64,000 bases of DNA from assembly GCA_944320595.1 (NCBI GenBank), contig CALUIB010000012.1, positions 33,113-97,112 of the forward strand. The letters run 5' to 3'. The notes beneath the pieces were generated by a model. That model ran no database searches. It worked only from the letters and a program-made list of their open reading frames with translations, and had not been told where the DNA came from. Shown one piece after another: positions 43,194-52,173 of the stretch. Position numbers and translations under genes: made by a program. Source of the DNA: an uncultured Muribaculaceae bacterium. GTDB taxonomy: Bacteria > Bacteroidota > Bacteroidia > Bacteroidales > Muribaculaceae. Positions within the stretch are counted from its first letter, which is position 1. Every line of letters starts with the position of its first letter.

Positions 43194-44336
43194 ATGAAGA
43201 TAGTTGTGGCATTTGATTCGTTCAAGGGGTCGGCTGGAGCCCATGAAGTGGGCGATGCCGTCGCCAGGGCTTTCAAGGAAGTCTTAGCCGAGTGCGAAGT
43301 CGTCAATGTGCCAGTAGCCGATGGCGGCGAGGGTTCAGTCGAGGCCGTCGCCCACATATATAGCGGCAAGGTGACACGCGTGGAGTGCAACACCGTTGAC
43401 CCACTCATGCGCCCCATCAAGGCTAATTACATCATTCTTGGCGACGGAGAAACTGCAGCCATAGAACTTGCCACCGCCTCGGGGCTGCCGCTCGTGGAGC
43501 CACAGCTGCGCAACCCACTAAACACCACAACACTTGGCACAGGCTTGATAATCAAGGATGCACTCGACCGCGGCTGCCGCCGCTTTGTTATATGGCTCGG
43601 GGGCAGTGCCACCAACGACGGTGGCATGGGGCTGCTAACTGCACTTGGATACCGTTTCCTCGACGTGAACGACCAAGAACTGCCTCCCACAGGCAAAAGC
43701 CTGCCACTGCTGGCAACCATCGATGGCAGCAGTGCCGACAAGCGGCTTGCTACCTGCCATTTCACCGCCGCCTGCGACGTGCGCAACCCGCTCACAGGGC
43801 CTATGGGAGCGGCTCACATCTTCGCGCCACAAAAGGGTGCCGATGCCCGCGTCGTGCAATACCTCGACCACGGGCTTGCCCAATATGCCCATATAATACA
43901 TCAATTTTGCGGATGCGAAATATCCACATTGCCCGGCGCAGGGGCTGCAGGAGGCGTAGGGGGCGGAATTGCGGCTTTGCTTGGTGCCTGCTTGAAACCG
44001 GGCTGCGAAATCATACTCGACCTCGCCGGTTTCGACGACATTATAACCGATGCCGACTACATCATCACCGGCGAAGGCAAGATAGATGCCCAAAGCCTGA
44101 TGGGCAAAGTGGTCGGCACGGTGCTGCATCGCGCCGCCAGTGCGAGAGTTCCTGTGATAGGCATTGCCGGTGCGGTGGATTGCAACGAGGTTGACGACGG
44201 GCAGTTTGCCGCGCTGCTTTCCATACAGCAGTCGCCGACTACCCTTGAAGATGCCATGCAAAATTCCACCACATTGCGCAATGTGTGGTTCACCGCCCGT
44301 CAGGCGGCCAAGCTAATCAAAAGCTGTCGGTCATGA
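43194..44336 (+). CDS. Glycerate kinase (GK-I family)
   Basis: A 380-residue glycerate kinase that phosphorylates glycerate with ATP. Seen: VVAFDSFKGSAGAHEVGDAVARAF at the N-terminus, VADGGEGSVEA, LGGSATNDGGMGLLTALGY, GAAGGVGGGIAALLG and DYIITGEGKIDAQS. Length is typical. Its last 20 bases overlap the 3' end of the convergent phosphoesterase gene, so the two transcripts are antisense at their ends. Confidence 0.94.
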   Translation: MKIVVAFDSFKGSAGAHEVGDAVARAFKEVLAECEVVNVPVADGGEGSVEAVAHIYSGKVTRVECNTVDPLMRPIKANYIILGDGETAAIELATASGLPLVEPQLRNPLNTTTLGTGLIIKDALDRGCRRFVIWLGGSATNDGGMGLLTALGYRFLDVNDQELPPTGKSLPLLATIDGSSADKRLATCHFTAACDVRNPLTGPMGAAHIFAPQKGADARVVQYLDHGLAQYAHIIHQFCGCEISTLPGAGAAGGVGGGIAALLGACLKPGCEIILDLAGFDDIITDADYIITGEGKIDAQSLMGKVVGTVLHRAASARVPVIGIAGAVDCNEVDDGQFAALLSIQQSPTTLEDAMQNSTTLRNVWFTARQAAKLIKSCRS

Positions 44337-45540
44337 ACCTCGACACCGTAACGCTGTCAACGAGCGAATCGTTATCGACGGCATACGAACGAAACACCAT
44401 CTCGGTGTCGTCATAATCCACTGTGTGGTACATCGGCGTGCCGCCTATCACCTTGAACCCTGGCGCGGGGTCGCGGGCTGGATAAGCCTTTGGCGACATA
44501 TACGACACTATATAAACCGGGTGGTCGCCGCGAGTGCCAATGTTGCGCATATATCCATGTTCATGGCCTTGCAGCACAAGGTGCACGCCATATTTTTCCA
44601 TCAAGGGAACAAAGGTGTTCCTTATCTGCAAATTGTTGCGGCTCGCACGCACTGAGTAGGCCGGATGATGGTACATCACCACTTTCCACTTGCCATCGGC
44701 CCCGCGCAGGCAGTCGCGCAGCCAGCGGTAACGGGCGGCAAGCGTCACGCAGTCGTTGATGCCGTGGGAGTCGAATACCATTATGCGCAAGTCGGGCAAA
44801 TCTATGTAATAACTTATCCCTATTGCCGTCGCCGCGCCATTGCCAGGATATACAAACGTGTGCCGCCAGCGCGGATCGATGCTCGGATATAGCGATTTCA
44901 AGTAATCGTGGTTGCCGGTGGCCGTGAGCAGCGGCAGTGAGGCAAGTATGGAGTCGGCAGTAGAGTAGAAATAATTCCAGTAAGCATCAATCGGACGTTC
45001 CACAAGGTCGCCTGCGCAGGCCCAAAAGTCGGCATCGGGGAACTGGCGGTACAACTTGGCAAACCACTGCCCCGACCGTCCGCCCACGGTGTCTTGCACG
45101 TCGCCAAAAAATATGAAACGCCGCCAGGGCTTATCCTCCGAAGGCATCACAAACGAATGTGTGGCCGACTGCACACTGCCCGTTGACACGCGGTAGCGGT
45201 ACTCGGCACCCGGCCGCAAGCTGTCGAGCCTTGCGCAATAAAATGCGTCGCGCCCACCACGGCTCTCCACCACCACCCCATCGGCTTGCAGCACCACCGA
45301 GTCGCCTGCCCCCACGAGCGTGAGTGCCGACTGCGCAAGCGTGTCGCCGCACCGCCACGACACAGTGCGCTGCGTCATGAAATCCTCGCCCGGTGTGAGC
45401 GTGATGCGGTCGGGCATCGGCGATGCCGCGTATGGCATCTCGGGAATGTTGCCAAACCACGCATTCCAGCGGCTTTTCACAAACAACGCGATGCCGGCCA
45501 ACACCGCCAAGCATATAATCACCTTGACATATTTCTTCAT
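44317..45540 (-). CDS. Membrane-anchored or exported metallophosphoesterase (purple-acid-phosphatase-like)
   Basis: A 407-residue protein with an N-terminal hydrophobic anchor (VKVIICLAVLAGIALFV), a fibronectin-like domain (about 55-140, EYRYRVSTGSV) and a calcineurin-type phosphoesterase domain with FFGDVQD, CAGDLVE, TATGNHDYL, MYHHPAYS and LQGHEHGYMRN metal-ligand motifs. The substrate is unknown. MKKYVKVI at 45540 is chosen over an in-frame start 16 codons upstream because the promoter elements lie just 28 bases upstream. It overlaps the glycerate kinase gene end by 20 bases. Confidence 0.88.
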   Translation of the reverse strand: MKKYVKVIICLAVLAGIALFVKSRWNAWFGNIPEMPYAASPMPDRITLTPGEDFMTQRTVSWRCGDTLAQSALTLVGAGDSVVLQADGVVVESRGGRDAFYCARLDSLRPGAEYRYRVSTGSVQSATHSFVMPSEDKPWRRFIFFGDVQDTVGGRSGQWFAKLYRQFPDADFWACAGDLVERPIDAYWNYFYSTADSILASLPLLTATGNHDYLKSLYPSIDPRWRHTFVYPGNGAATAIGISYYIDLPDLRIMVFDSHGINDCVTLAARYRWLRDCLRGADGKWKVVMYHHPAYSVRASRNNLQIRNTFVPLMEKYGVHLVLQGHEHGYMRNIGTRGDHPVYIVSYMSPKAYPARDPAPGFKVIGGTPMYHTVDYDDTEMVFRSYAVDNDSLVDSVTVSRFMTDSF

Positions 45541-45567
45541 ATCCTGTGCAATTGTGTTTTTTGTTTG

Positions 45568-45599
45568 CAAAATTGGCAAAAAAAGCATTTCCGAGCAAA
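45568..45599 (-). promoter_or_regulatory. Promoter of the phosphoesterase gene
   Basis: Minus strand TTTG (45599-45596), 20 bases, CAATTTTG (45575-45568), one base off consensus. It abuts the divergent fucosidase promoter. Confidence 0.6.
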
Positions 45600-45600
45600 A

Positions 45601-45627
45601 TATATTTGTGGCGTATGCTTATTTTTG
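45601..45627 (+). promoter_or_regulatory. Fucosidase promoter -7 elements
   Basis: Two fits to TAnnTTTG lie close together: TATATTTG (45601-45608) and TATTTTTG (45620-45627), 39 and 20 bases before the ATG at 45647. The first is one base from the -33 box of the divergent phosphoesterase promoter. Confidence 0.55.
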
Positions 45628-45646
45628 TATAAGAAAAACCATTAAC

Positions 45647-46984
45647 ATGACCTTTATGAAATACAAGACCCTTTTCCACTCGATTGCCATTGCCGCAGCC
45701 TTGACGCTTGCAATGGACGGCAGCGCGGCGGCACAAGATGCCACAGGCCGCTACACCCCCACGCCCGAGAACCTTAAAGCCCGTGCTGAATTTCAAGACA
45801 ACAAGTTCGGCATATTCCTGCACTGGGGCATATACAGTATGCCCGGGCAGGGCGAATGGTATATGAACAATGCCGGCATTGACCGCAGTGAATACGAGAA
45901 ACTGGCATCGGGATTTTACCCATCGCGTTTCAATGCCGCCGAGTGGGTGGCAGCCATCAAGGCTTCAGGCGCACGGTATATATGCATCACATCGCGCCAC
46001 CACGACGGGTTCTCAATGTTCGACACCCGCTATTCCGACTTCGACATAGTTGATGCCACCCCATTTGGCCGCGACGTGATAAAGGAAATTGCCGACGAGT
46101 GCCACCGCCAAGGCATAAAGCTGCACTTCTACTACTCCCACTTAGACTGGCGGCGCGACGACTACCCACAGGGCCACACAGGACGAAACTCTGGCCGCCC
46201 CGAGGGGCACGGCGACTGGCCAAGCTATTTCCAGTTCATGAACAACCAGCTCACCGAGCTGCTGACCAACTATGGCCCCATAGGCGCAATATGGTTTGAC
46301 GGTTTCTGGGACCAACCAGCAGACTTCGACTGGCAGACCGACGAGCAGTATGCCCTTATACACCGCCTGCAACCCTCGTGCCTCATCGGCAACAACCACC
46401 ACCGCAACATCAACCCGGGCGAAGACATACAGATATTCGAGCGCGACCAGCCGGGAGAAAACACTGCCGGATATTCCGGCCAAGACATAAGCTCACTGCC
46501 GCTCGAAACGTGCCAGACGATGAACGGAATGTGGGGCTACAAGATACAAGACCAAAACTACAAGTCGGCCAAGGAACTTATCCACTACCTCGTCAGGACA
46601 GCCGGGAAAAATGCCAACTTGCTGCTCAATATAGGCCCACAACCCAACGGCGAATTGCCTGCCACAGCCGTCCAACGGCTCCGGGAAATAGGCGAATGGA
46701 TGGATAATTACGGAGAAACCATCTACGGAACCCGTGGCGGCGACATTGCACCACGCCCGTGGGGCGCGACAACGCGCAAGGGCAATCGTCTGTTTGTCCA
46801 CATACTCGACCTTGCCGACGATGGGCTTTACCTACCACTTGAGTCAACAGTCAAGGATGCCAAGATGTTCATCGACGGCACTCCCGTAAAGTTCAGGCAA
46901 GAAAAAGGCGGCGGTGTGCTGCTCAAGCTGCCAAAAGTACCCGATGAAATAGATTATGTAATAGAATTAACATTGAAACAATGA
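45647..46984 (+). CDS. Alpha-L-fucosidase, GH29
   Basis: A 445-residue exported enzyme with a signal peptide ending near GSAAAQ. The GH29 barrel shows NKFGIFLHWGIYSMPGQGEWY, ITSRHHDGFSMFDTRYSDFDIVDATPF, HFYYSHLDW and the nucleophile Asp218 in IWFDGFW. It releases L-fucose from glycans, feeding the fucI/fucA/fucK/fucP genes downstream. The alternative start at 45656 (MKYKTLF) is equally plausible. Its TGA overlaps the cutC ATG (ATGA), so the two are translationally coupled. Confidence 0.95.
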   Translation: MTFMKYKTLFHSIAIAAALTLAMDGSAAAQDATGRYTPTPENLKARAEFQDNKFGIFLHWGIYSMPGQGEWYMNNAGIDRSEYEKLASGFYPSRFNAAEWVAAIKASGARYICITSRHHDGFSMFDTRYSDFDIVDATPFGRDVIKEIADECHRQGIKLHFYYSHLDWRRDDYPQGHTGRNSGRPEGHGDWPSYFQFMNNQLTELLTNYGPIGAIWFDGFWDQPADFDWQTDEQYALIHRLQPSCLIGNNHHRNINPGEDIQIFERDQPGENTAGYSGQDISSLPLETCQTMNGMWGYKIQDQNYKSAKELIHYLVRTAGKNANLLLNIGPQPNGELPATAVQRLREIGEWMDNYGETIYGTRGGDIAPRPWGATTRKGNRLFVHILDLADDGLYLPLESTVKDAKMFIDGTPVKFRQEKGGGVLLKLPKVPDEIDYVIELTLKQ

Positions 46985-47736
46985 ATTACCGAACCATAGA
47001 AATTTGCGCCAACTCGGCCGAAAGTGCCGCAAGGGCGCAACAGGGCGGTGCTGCTCGCGTGGAGCTGTGCGCAGGAATCCCCGAGGGGGGCACCACCCCC
47101 TCGTGCGGCGAAATAATGGCCGCCCGCAGGCTGCTCACCTCGACAAGGCTCAACGTGATAATACGCCCTCGCGGCGGCGACTTCCTTTATTCTCCGCTCG
47201 AAGAGGAGATTATGGCACACGACATCGACACTGCCAGGCAGCTGGGTGCCGACGGCGTGGTGATAGGCTGCCTGAAGGCCGACGGTAGCATCGACGTGGA
47301 AATGGCCGCCCGGCTGATGGAACACGCCACTGGCATGAGCGTCACCTTCCACCGCGCATTCGACGTGTGCCGCGACCCGTTCGAGGCCCTGGAACAAATC
47401 ATCGGCCTCGGCATCGACCGCATCCTCACATCGGGACAGGAGGCAACCGCCGAGCAGGGAATACCGCTGCTGCGCCGCCTCGTGCAGCAGGCAGCAGGCC
47501 GCATAATCATAATGCCCGGCTGCGGAGTAAACGCCCGCAACATCGGCAAGATAGAGGCCGAAACTGGGGCCGCAGAGTTCCACCTCTCGGCCCGCAGCAC
47601 AGTGGAAAGTGCCATGCAATACCGCAATCCCCGCGTGTCGATGGGCGGCACGGTATGCATCGACGAATACAGCCGCCCCCTAACCGACCCCGCCATAGTG
47701 CGCCAAGTAGCCACACCGTCAGGCACAGGCATATAA
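46981..47736 (+). CDS. cutC: CutC family protein
   Basis: A 251-residue TIM-barrel protein. Typical motifs: EICANSAESAARAQQGGAARVELCAGIPEGGTTPS at the N-terminus, VIIRPRGGDFLYS, FHRAFDVCRDP, RILTSGQEATAEQG and MPGCGVNARN. CutC was described as a copper-homeostasis protein, but its biochemical role is not firmly established. Its ATG overlaps the fucosidase stop, an odd partner that suggests a role in sugar metabolism here (inference). Confidence 0.93.
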   Translation: MNYRTIEICANSAESAARAQQGGAARVELCAGIPEGGTTPSCGEIMAARRLLTSTRLNVIIRPRGGDFLYSPLEEEIMAHDIDTARQLGADGVVIGCLKADGSIDVEMAARLMEHATGMSVTFHRAFDVCRDPFEALEQIIGLGIDRILTSGQEATAEQGIPLLRRLVQQAAGRIIIMPGCGVNARNIGKIEAETGAAEFHLSARSTVESAMQYRNPRVSMGGTVCIDEYSRPLTDPAIVRQVATPSGTGI

Positions 47737-47783
47737 ACGCCATAAGCAACGACCACGTGTGTGTTGCAAAACATACATTTTTT

Positions 47784-47815
47784 CTTGCCCATAAAAGGCA
47801 AATTATATTACTTTG
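47784..47815 (+). promoter_or_regulatory. Probable fucI promoter with ~220-base leader
   Basis: CTTG (47784-47787), 20 bases, TTACTTTG (47808-47815). The 307-base gap between cutC and fucI otherwise holds no ORF that I can support. Early in the leader a GCTCC-gacggatt-GGAGC hairpin is visible (about 47831-47848). Confidence 0.5.
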
Positions 47816-48043
47816 TATGAGTTTTTTATAGCTCCGACGGATTGGAGCAAATGTGCGCACATGGTTGCGAGCCAGCAATAAGCGTATGCACCCTTTTTCT
47901 CTTCTGCATACCAACACCACTATTTCGCACCCCAAGTGATGCGTGCGCCCTACCAAACGTATGCCATGACAAACACAGAGTTCAAAACGATGCATAAACC
48001 ACTAAACAACAATATACTTCTAAAACTTAAGTAGAAAGAAATT

Positions 48044-49816
48044 ATGAACAAGTATCCGAAAATTGGCATTCGCCCGACCATCGACGGTCGCCAGGGCGGT
48101 GTTCGCGAAAGTCTTGAAGACAAGACTATGAACTTGGCCAAGGCAGTAGCCGAACTCATATCAAGCAACGTGAGATATAGCGACGGCAAACCCGTGGAAT
48201 GTGTAATTGCCGACGGAACAATAGGCCGCGTGGCCGAAACAGCCGCCTGCGCCGAGAAATTCGAGCGCGAGGGCGTGGGTGCCACCATCACCGTGACTTC
48301 GTGCTGGTGCTACGGCTCCGAGACCATGGACATGAACCCCTACTGGCCAAAGGCCGTGTGGGGCTTCAACGGCACTGAACGCCCGGGAGCTGTTTACCTG
48401 GCAGCCGTCCTGGCAGGCCACGCACAAAAGGGCTTGCCCGCATTCGGCATCTACGGGCGCGACGTGCAGGACTTGGACGACAACTCAATCCCCGCCGACG
48501 TTGCCGAAAAAATTCTGCGCTGGGCTCGTGCCGCCATCGCCGTGGCACAAATGCGCGGGCAAAGCTACCTGTCGGTAGGCAGCCAGTGCATGGGCATAGC
48601 AGGCAGTATAGTCAACCAAGACTTCTTCCAGGAATACTTGGGTATGCGCAACGAGAGCGTCGATGAGACCGAGATACTGCGCCGCATGGAAGAGGGAATA
48701 TACGACCACGAGGAATACGAGAAAGCAATGGCCTGGGTGGAAAAATACTGCAAGCCCAACGAAGGATGGGACAAGAACCGCCCCGAACGCCAAAAGACCC
48801 GCGAACAAAAAGATGCCGACTGGGAATTTGTGGTGAAGATGACGCTTATCGTGCGCGACTTGATGCTGGGCAACCCACGCTTGCGCGAAATGGGATTCAA
48901 GGAAGAGGCTCTGGGCCACAACGCCATCGTGGGCGGGTTCCAAGGCCAACGCCAATGGACCGACTGGAAACCTAACGGAGACTTCACCGAGGCTCTGATG
49001 TGCAGCACGTTCGACTGGAACGGAATACGCAAGGCATACGTCCTCGCCACCGAAAACGACTCGTGCAACGCCGTGGCCATGCTATTCGGCAACTTGCTGA
49101 CGGGGTGCGGACAAATGTTCAGCGACGTGCGTACCTACTGGAGCCCCGAGGCAGTGAAGCGTGTCACCGGCAAGGAGCTGACAGGGCTTGCCGCAGGTGG
49201 CATGATACACCTCATCAATTCGGGCGCGACCACGCTCGATGCCACAGGTGAGAGCCTCAATGCCAACGGCGAATATTGCATGAAGCCATGCTGGGAAATA
49301 ACCGAAAAGGATGCCGAGGCTTGCCTGAAGGCCACAAACTGGCTGCCTGCCGACCGCGACTACTTCCGTGGCGGCGGTTTCTCAAGCAACTTCCTCTCAC
49401 GCGGCGGTATGCCCGTAACCATGTCGCGCCTCAACATCATAAAAGGCCTGGGCCCAGTGCTGCAAATAGCCGAAGGCTGGACTGCCGATGTTGACCCCGA
49501 AATATTTGAAGTGCTCAACAAGCGCACCGACCCCACCTGGCCCACCACTTGGTTCGTGCCGCGCCTGTGCGACAAGCCTGCATTCAAGGACGTTTATTCG
49601 GTAATGAACAACTGGGGCGCAAACCACGGAGCCATCAGCTACGGCCACATCGGTGCCGACTTGATTACACTGGCCTCGATGTTGCGCATACCCGTGTGCA
49701 TGCACAATGTCGATGATGACAAGATATTCCGCCCGGCCGCATGGAACGCATTCGGCATGGACAAGGAAGGTGCCGACTACCGCGCTTGCATGAACTACGG
49801 CCCCATCTACAAGTAA
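48044..49816 (+). CDS. fucI: L-fucose isomerase FucI
   Basis: A 590-residue isomerase converting L-fucose to L-fuculose (Mn2+ dependent), almost exactly the length of the E. coli enzyme (591). Seen: [21 protein letters not shown] at the start, [23 protein letters not shown] and [14 protein letters not shown] around the catalytic Glu and Asp, and the C-terminal [32 protein letters not shown] with the metal-ligand His. Cytosolic, first step of fucose catabolism; fucA follows after a palindrome-rich gap. Confidence 0.98.
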   Translation: MNKYPKIGIRPTIDGRQGGVRESLEDKTMNLAKAVAELISSNVRYSDGKPVECVIADGTIGRVAETAACAEKFEREGVGATITVTSCWCYGSETMDMNPYWPKAVWGFNGTERPGAVYLAAVLAGHAQKGLPAFGIYGRDVQDLDDNSIPADVAEKILRWARAAIAVAQMRGQSYLSVGSQCMGIAGSIVNQDFFQEYLGMRNESVDETEILRRMEEGIYDHEEYEKAMAWVEKYCKPNEGWDKNRPERQKTREQKDADWEFVVKMTLIVRDLMLGNPRLREMGFKEEALGHNAIVGGFQGQRQWTDWKPNGDFTEALMCSTFDWNGIRKAYVLATENDSCNAVAMLFGNLLTGCGQMFSDVRTYWSPEAVKRVTGKELTGLAAGGMIHLINSGATTLDATGESLNANGEYCMKPCWEITEKDAEACLKATNWLPADRDYFRGGGFSSNFLSRGGMPVTMSRLNIIKGLGPVLQIAEGWTADVDPEIFEVLNKRTDPTWPTTWFVPRLCDKPAFKDVYSVMNNWGANHGAISYGHIGADLITLASMLRIPVCMHNVDDDKIFRPAAWNAFGMDKEGADYRACMNYGPIYK

Positions 49817-49833
49817 ACTCCATTTGGAACGAG

Positions 49834-49935
49834 GATGTAGAGACGCGATTCATCGCGTCTCATACCGCACTTGATTACCGCGCCTCTACATCCATCGCAT
49901 TTGCATTAATGAGACGCAATGAATTGCGTCTCTAC
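49834..49935. repeat. GAGACG-core palindrome cluster between fucI and fucA
   Basis: Two palindromes, GAGACGCGAT-tc-ATCGCGTCTC (49840-49861) and GAGACGCAAT-ga-ATTGCGTCTC (49911-49932, then TAC). Between them a third arm CGCGCCTCTACATC (49879-49892) is the near-inverse of 49834-49847. The same family occurs at 43149 and 9554-9713. The fold could modulate fucI-fucA read-through. Confidence 0.82.
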
Positions 49936-50057
49936 ATTCAACCCTTATCACTTAATTTTATACAATAATCAAAAAAATACACGGTGAAAAAGAGGGCGGA
50001 CAGTGGAGTTCTCCCTCCTTTTCCCCGTTTCACAAACCTTTCAAAAATACACCGACA

Positions 50058-50696
50058 ATGATTACCAATCTTGAAATAGACGAATTCGTAAGGCAGGCCC
50101 ACCGCGTGGGCGATGCAGGCCTCACCATTTGCAGCAGCGGCAACCTGTCGTGGCGTCGCGGCGAGGAAGTGCTTATCTCCGGCACAGGCTCGTGGGTGCC
50201 GAATATTACCAAAGAGAAAGTGGCTATATGCAACCTTGCCACCGGCGAAAGCGTGAACGGCGTGAAACCGTCGATGGAACACGTGTTCCACCTTGGCGTG
50301 CTGCGCGAACGCCCCGACATGAACGTGGTGCTGCACTTCCAGTCGCCCTACGCAACGGCCATCGCCTGCATGAAGGAGCAACCTAAGAACTTCAACGTCA
50401 CGGCCGAGATACCATGCCACGTGGGCCGCGAAATACCCATCATCCCCTACTACCGCCCCGGCTCGCCCGAGCTGGCCAAGGGTGTCATCGATGCCCTGAA
50501 GGAGCATAATTCGGCATTGATGCTCAAGCACGGCCAGGTGGTGTGCGGCAAGGACTTCGACGAGGCTTTCGAGCGTGCCATGTTCTTTGAAATGGCTTGC
50601 CGCATAATCATGCAGTCGGGTTTCAACTACAACGTGCTGTCGCAAGAGGAAATCGCAGACCTGGATACCTATATCCTGGGCAAAGTAACAAAGTGA
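50058..50696 (+). CDS. fucA: Class II aldolase, probable L-fuculose-1-phosphate aldolase
   Basis: A 212-residue class II aldolase/adducin-fold protein that should split fuculose-1-phosphate into DHAP and L-lactaldehyde. Substrate-loop SSGNLSWR, the catalytic Glu in PSMEHVFH and a C-terminal zinc His in LKHGQVV are present. Where E. coli FucA has an H-x-H zinc pair, this protein has VVLHFQSPYAT, so the second ligand is Gln. This may be the normal form in the Bacteroidales clade; I cannot check it. Context (fucI before, kinase and FucP after) fixes the role. Confidence 0.88.
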   Translation: MITNLEIDEFVRQAHRVGDAGLTICSSGNLSWRRGEEVLISGTGSWVPNITKEKVAICNLATGESVNGVKPSMEHVFHLGVLRERPDMNVVLHFQSPYATAIACMKEQPKNFNVTAEIPCHVGREIPIIPYYRPGSPELAKGVIDALKEHNSALMLKHGQVVCGKDFDEAFERAMFFEMACRIIMQSGFNYNVLSQEEIADLDTYILGKVTK

Positions 50697-50713
50697 CACC
50701 CACACACACTGGC

Positions 50714-52078
50714 ATGAAAGAAGTATATATAGCAGTTGACTATGGCGGAGGGAGCGGCCGGGTGATGGCAGGCTCGTTCTGCCATGGCCAATTGGAATTG
50801 GAGACGATAAGCCGGTTTGGCAACAGACAGGTGAGAATGGGCGGCCACACCTATTGGGACTTCCTCGCGCTGTTCCAAGACATGAAGGAGGGCCTGCGCA
50901 CGGCCGTCCGCAAGGGATACCGCATCAAGAGCATCGGCATCGACACGTGGGGCGTTGACTTCGGCCTGATAGACAGCCGCGGCAACTTGCTGGGCAACCC
51001 CATTTGCTACCGCGACCAGTTCACCGCCGGGCTGCCCGAAGAACTATTTGGCGGCGGCAAGGCCACAGAACACTATGCCGTGGCCGGCATACAGATTATG
51101 CCCATCAACACCATCTACCAGCTTTACGGCTTGAAACGCGAGGGCGACGTGCGACTTGAGGTGGCCGACAAGCTGCTGTTCATGCCCGACCTTTTCAGCT
51201 ATTTCCTTACCGGGGTGGCAAACAACGAATATAGCATAGCATCGACATCCGAACTGCTCGACGCAAGCAACCGCACCTGGAACCGCAAGCTCATCGGCGA
51301 GCTTGGGCTGCCGCAACACCTTTTCGGCGAAATAGTGATGCCAGGCAGCAGCCGCGGCACGCTGCGCCCCGAGGTGGCAGCCGAAATTGGCATCGACTAC
51401 CCGGTGGAGGTCGTCGCCGTCGGCTCGCACGACACAGCAAGTGCCATACGCGCATTACCCCCCGTGAAACGTGAGGGTACTCGCCGTGCCTTCTTGAGCT
51501 CGGGCACATGGTCGTTGCTCGGAATTGAACTCGACCAACCAATACTGACCGAAGACGCCCGCCTTGCAGGATTTACCAACGAGGGCGGCGTGGGAGGCAA
51601 AATCTGTTTCATGCAGAACATCACAGGGCTGTGGATATTGCAGCGGCTGCGTGCGCAGTGGGAAGAGGAAGGCAAGGAAACAGATTATGGCGTGCTTATC
51701 GCCGAGGCCGAGAAGTCGGGCATAACATCGGTAATCGATGTTGACGCTCCCGAATTCCAAAATCCCGACAGAATGGAGCAGACCATCGCCGGGCATTGCC
51801 GGGCCACAGGGCAGCCTGTACCAGCCACGCAAGGCGACTATATGCTGTGCATAGTGCAATCGCTGGCAGCCCGCTACAAGCGCGGCATCGACGAGCTTAA
51901 CCGCCTTACCGGCCAACCAGTGGAAGAATTGTGTATCATAGGCGGAGGCAACCAAAACCGCTTGCTCAACCGCCTCACGCAAGAGGCATTAGGCATACCC
52001 GTGGTGAGCGGCCCGGTAGAGGCCACTGCCATAGGCAACATATTAGTGCAGGCCGAGGCATTTGAAAGCCGCCGTTAG
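50714..52078 (+). CDS. fucK: FGGY-family kinase, L-fuculokinase (rhamnulokinase-like)
   Basis: A 454-residue FGGY carbohydrate kinase. Seen: VDYGGGSGRVMAG (phosphate 1 loop), GIDTWGVDFGLID, the SHDTASAI sugar-binding Asp, SSGTWSLLGIE, and IIGGGNQNRLLNRLTQEA (adenosine loop). The sequence type is closer to RhaB than to enteric FucK, as I recall for Bacteroides fucose operons, but the neighbours point to L-fuculose as substrate. Start MKEVYIAVDYGG at 50714, 17 bases after fucA. Confidence 0.9.
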   Translation: MKEVYIAVDYGGGSGRVMAGSFCHGQLELETISRFGNRQVRMGGHTYWDFLALFQDMKEGLRTAVRKGYRIKSIGIDTWGVDFGLIDSRGNLLGNPICYRDQFTAGLPEELFGGGKATEHYAVAGIQIMPINTIYQLYGLKREGDVRLEVADKLLFMPDLFSYFLTGVANNEYSIASTSELLDASNRTWNRKLIGELGLPQHLFGEIVMPGSSRGTLRPEVAAEIGIDYPVEVVAVGSHDTASAIRALPPVKREGTRRAFLSSGTWSLLGIELDQPILTEDARLAGFTNEGGVGGKICFMQNITGLWILQRLRAQWEEEGKETDYGVLIAEAEKSGITSVIDVDAPEFQNPDRMEQTIAGHCRATGQPVPATQGDYMLCIVQSLAARYKRGIDELNRLTGQPVEELCIIGGGNQNRLLNRLTQEALGIPVVSGPVEATAIGNILVQAEAFESRR

Positions 52079-52173
52079 CCCACGCACCCACCGTGTTACA
52101 CAATTACACCACAAGAAACAAAATCCTTGAAAAAAAGGAACAAACCACGAATAACTTTACATAGACCTACTAA

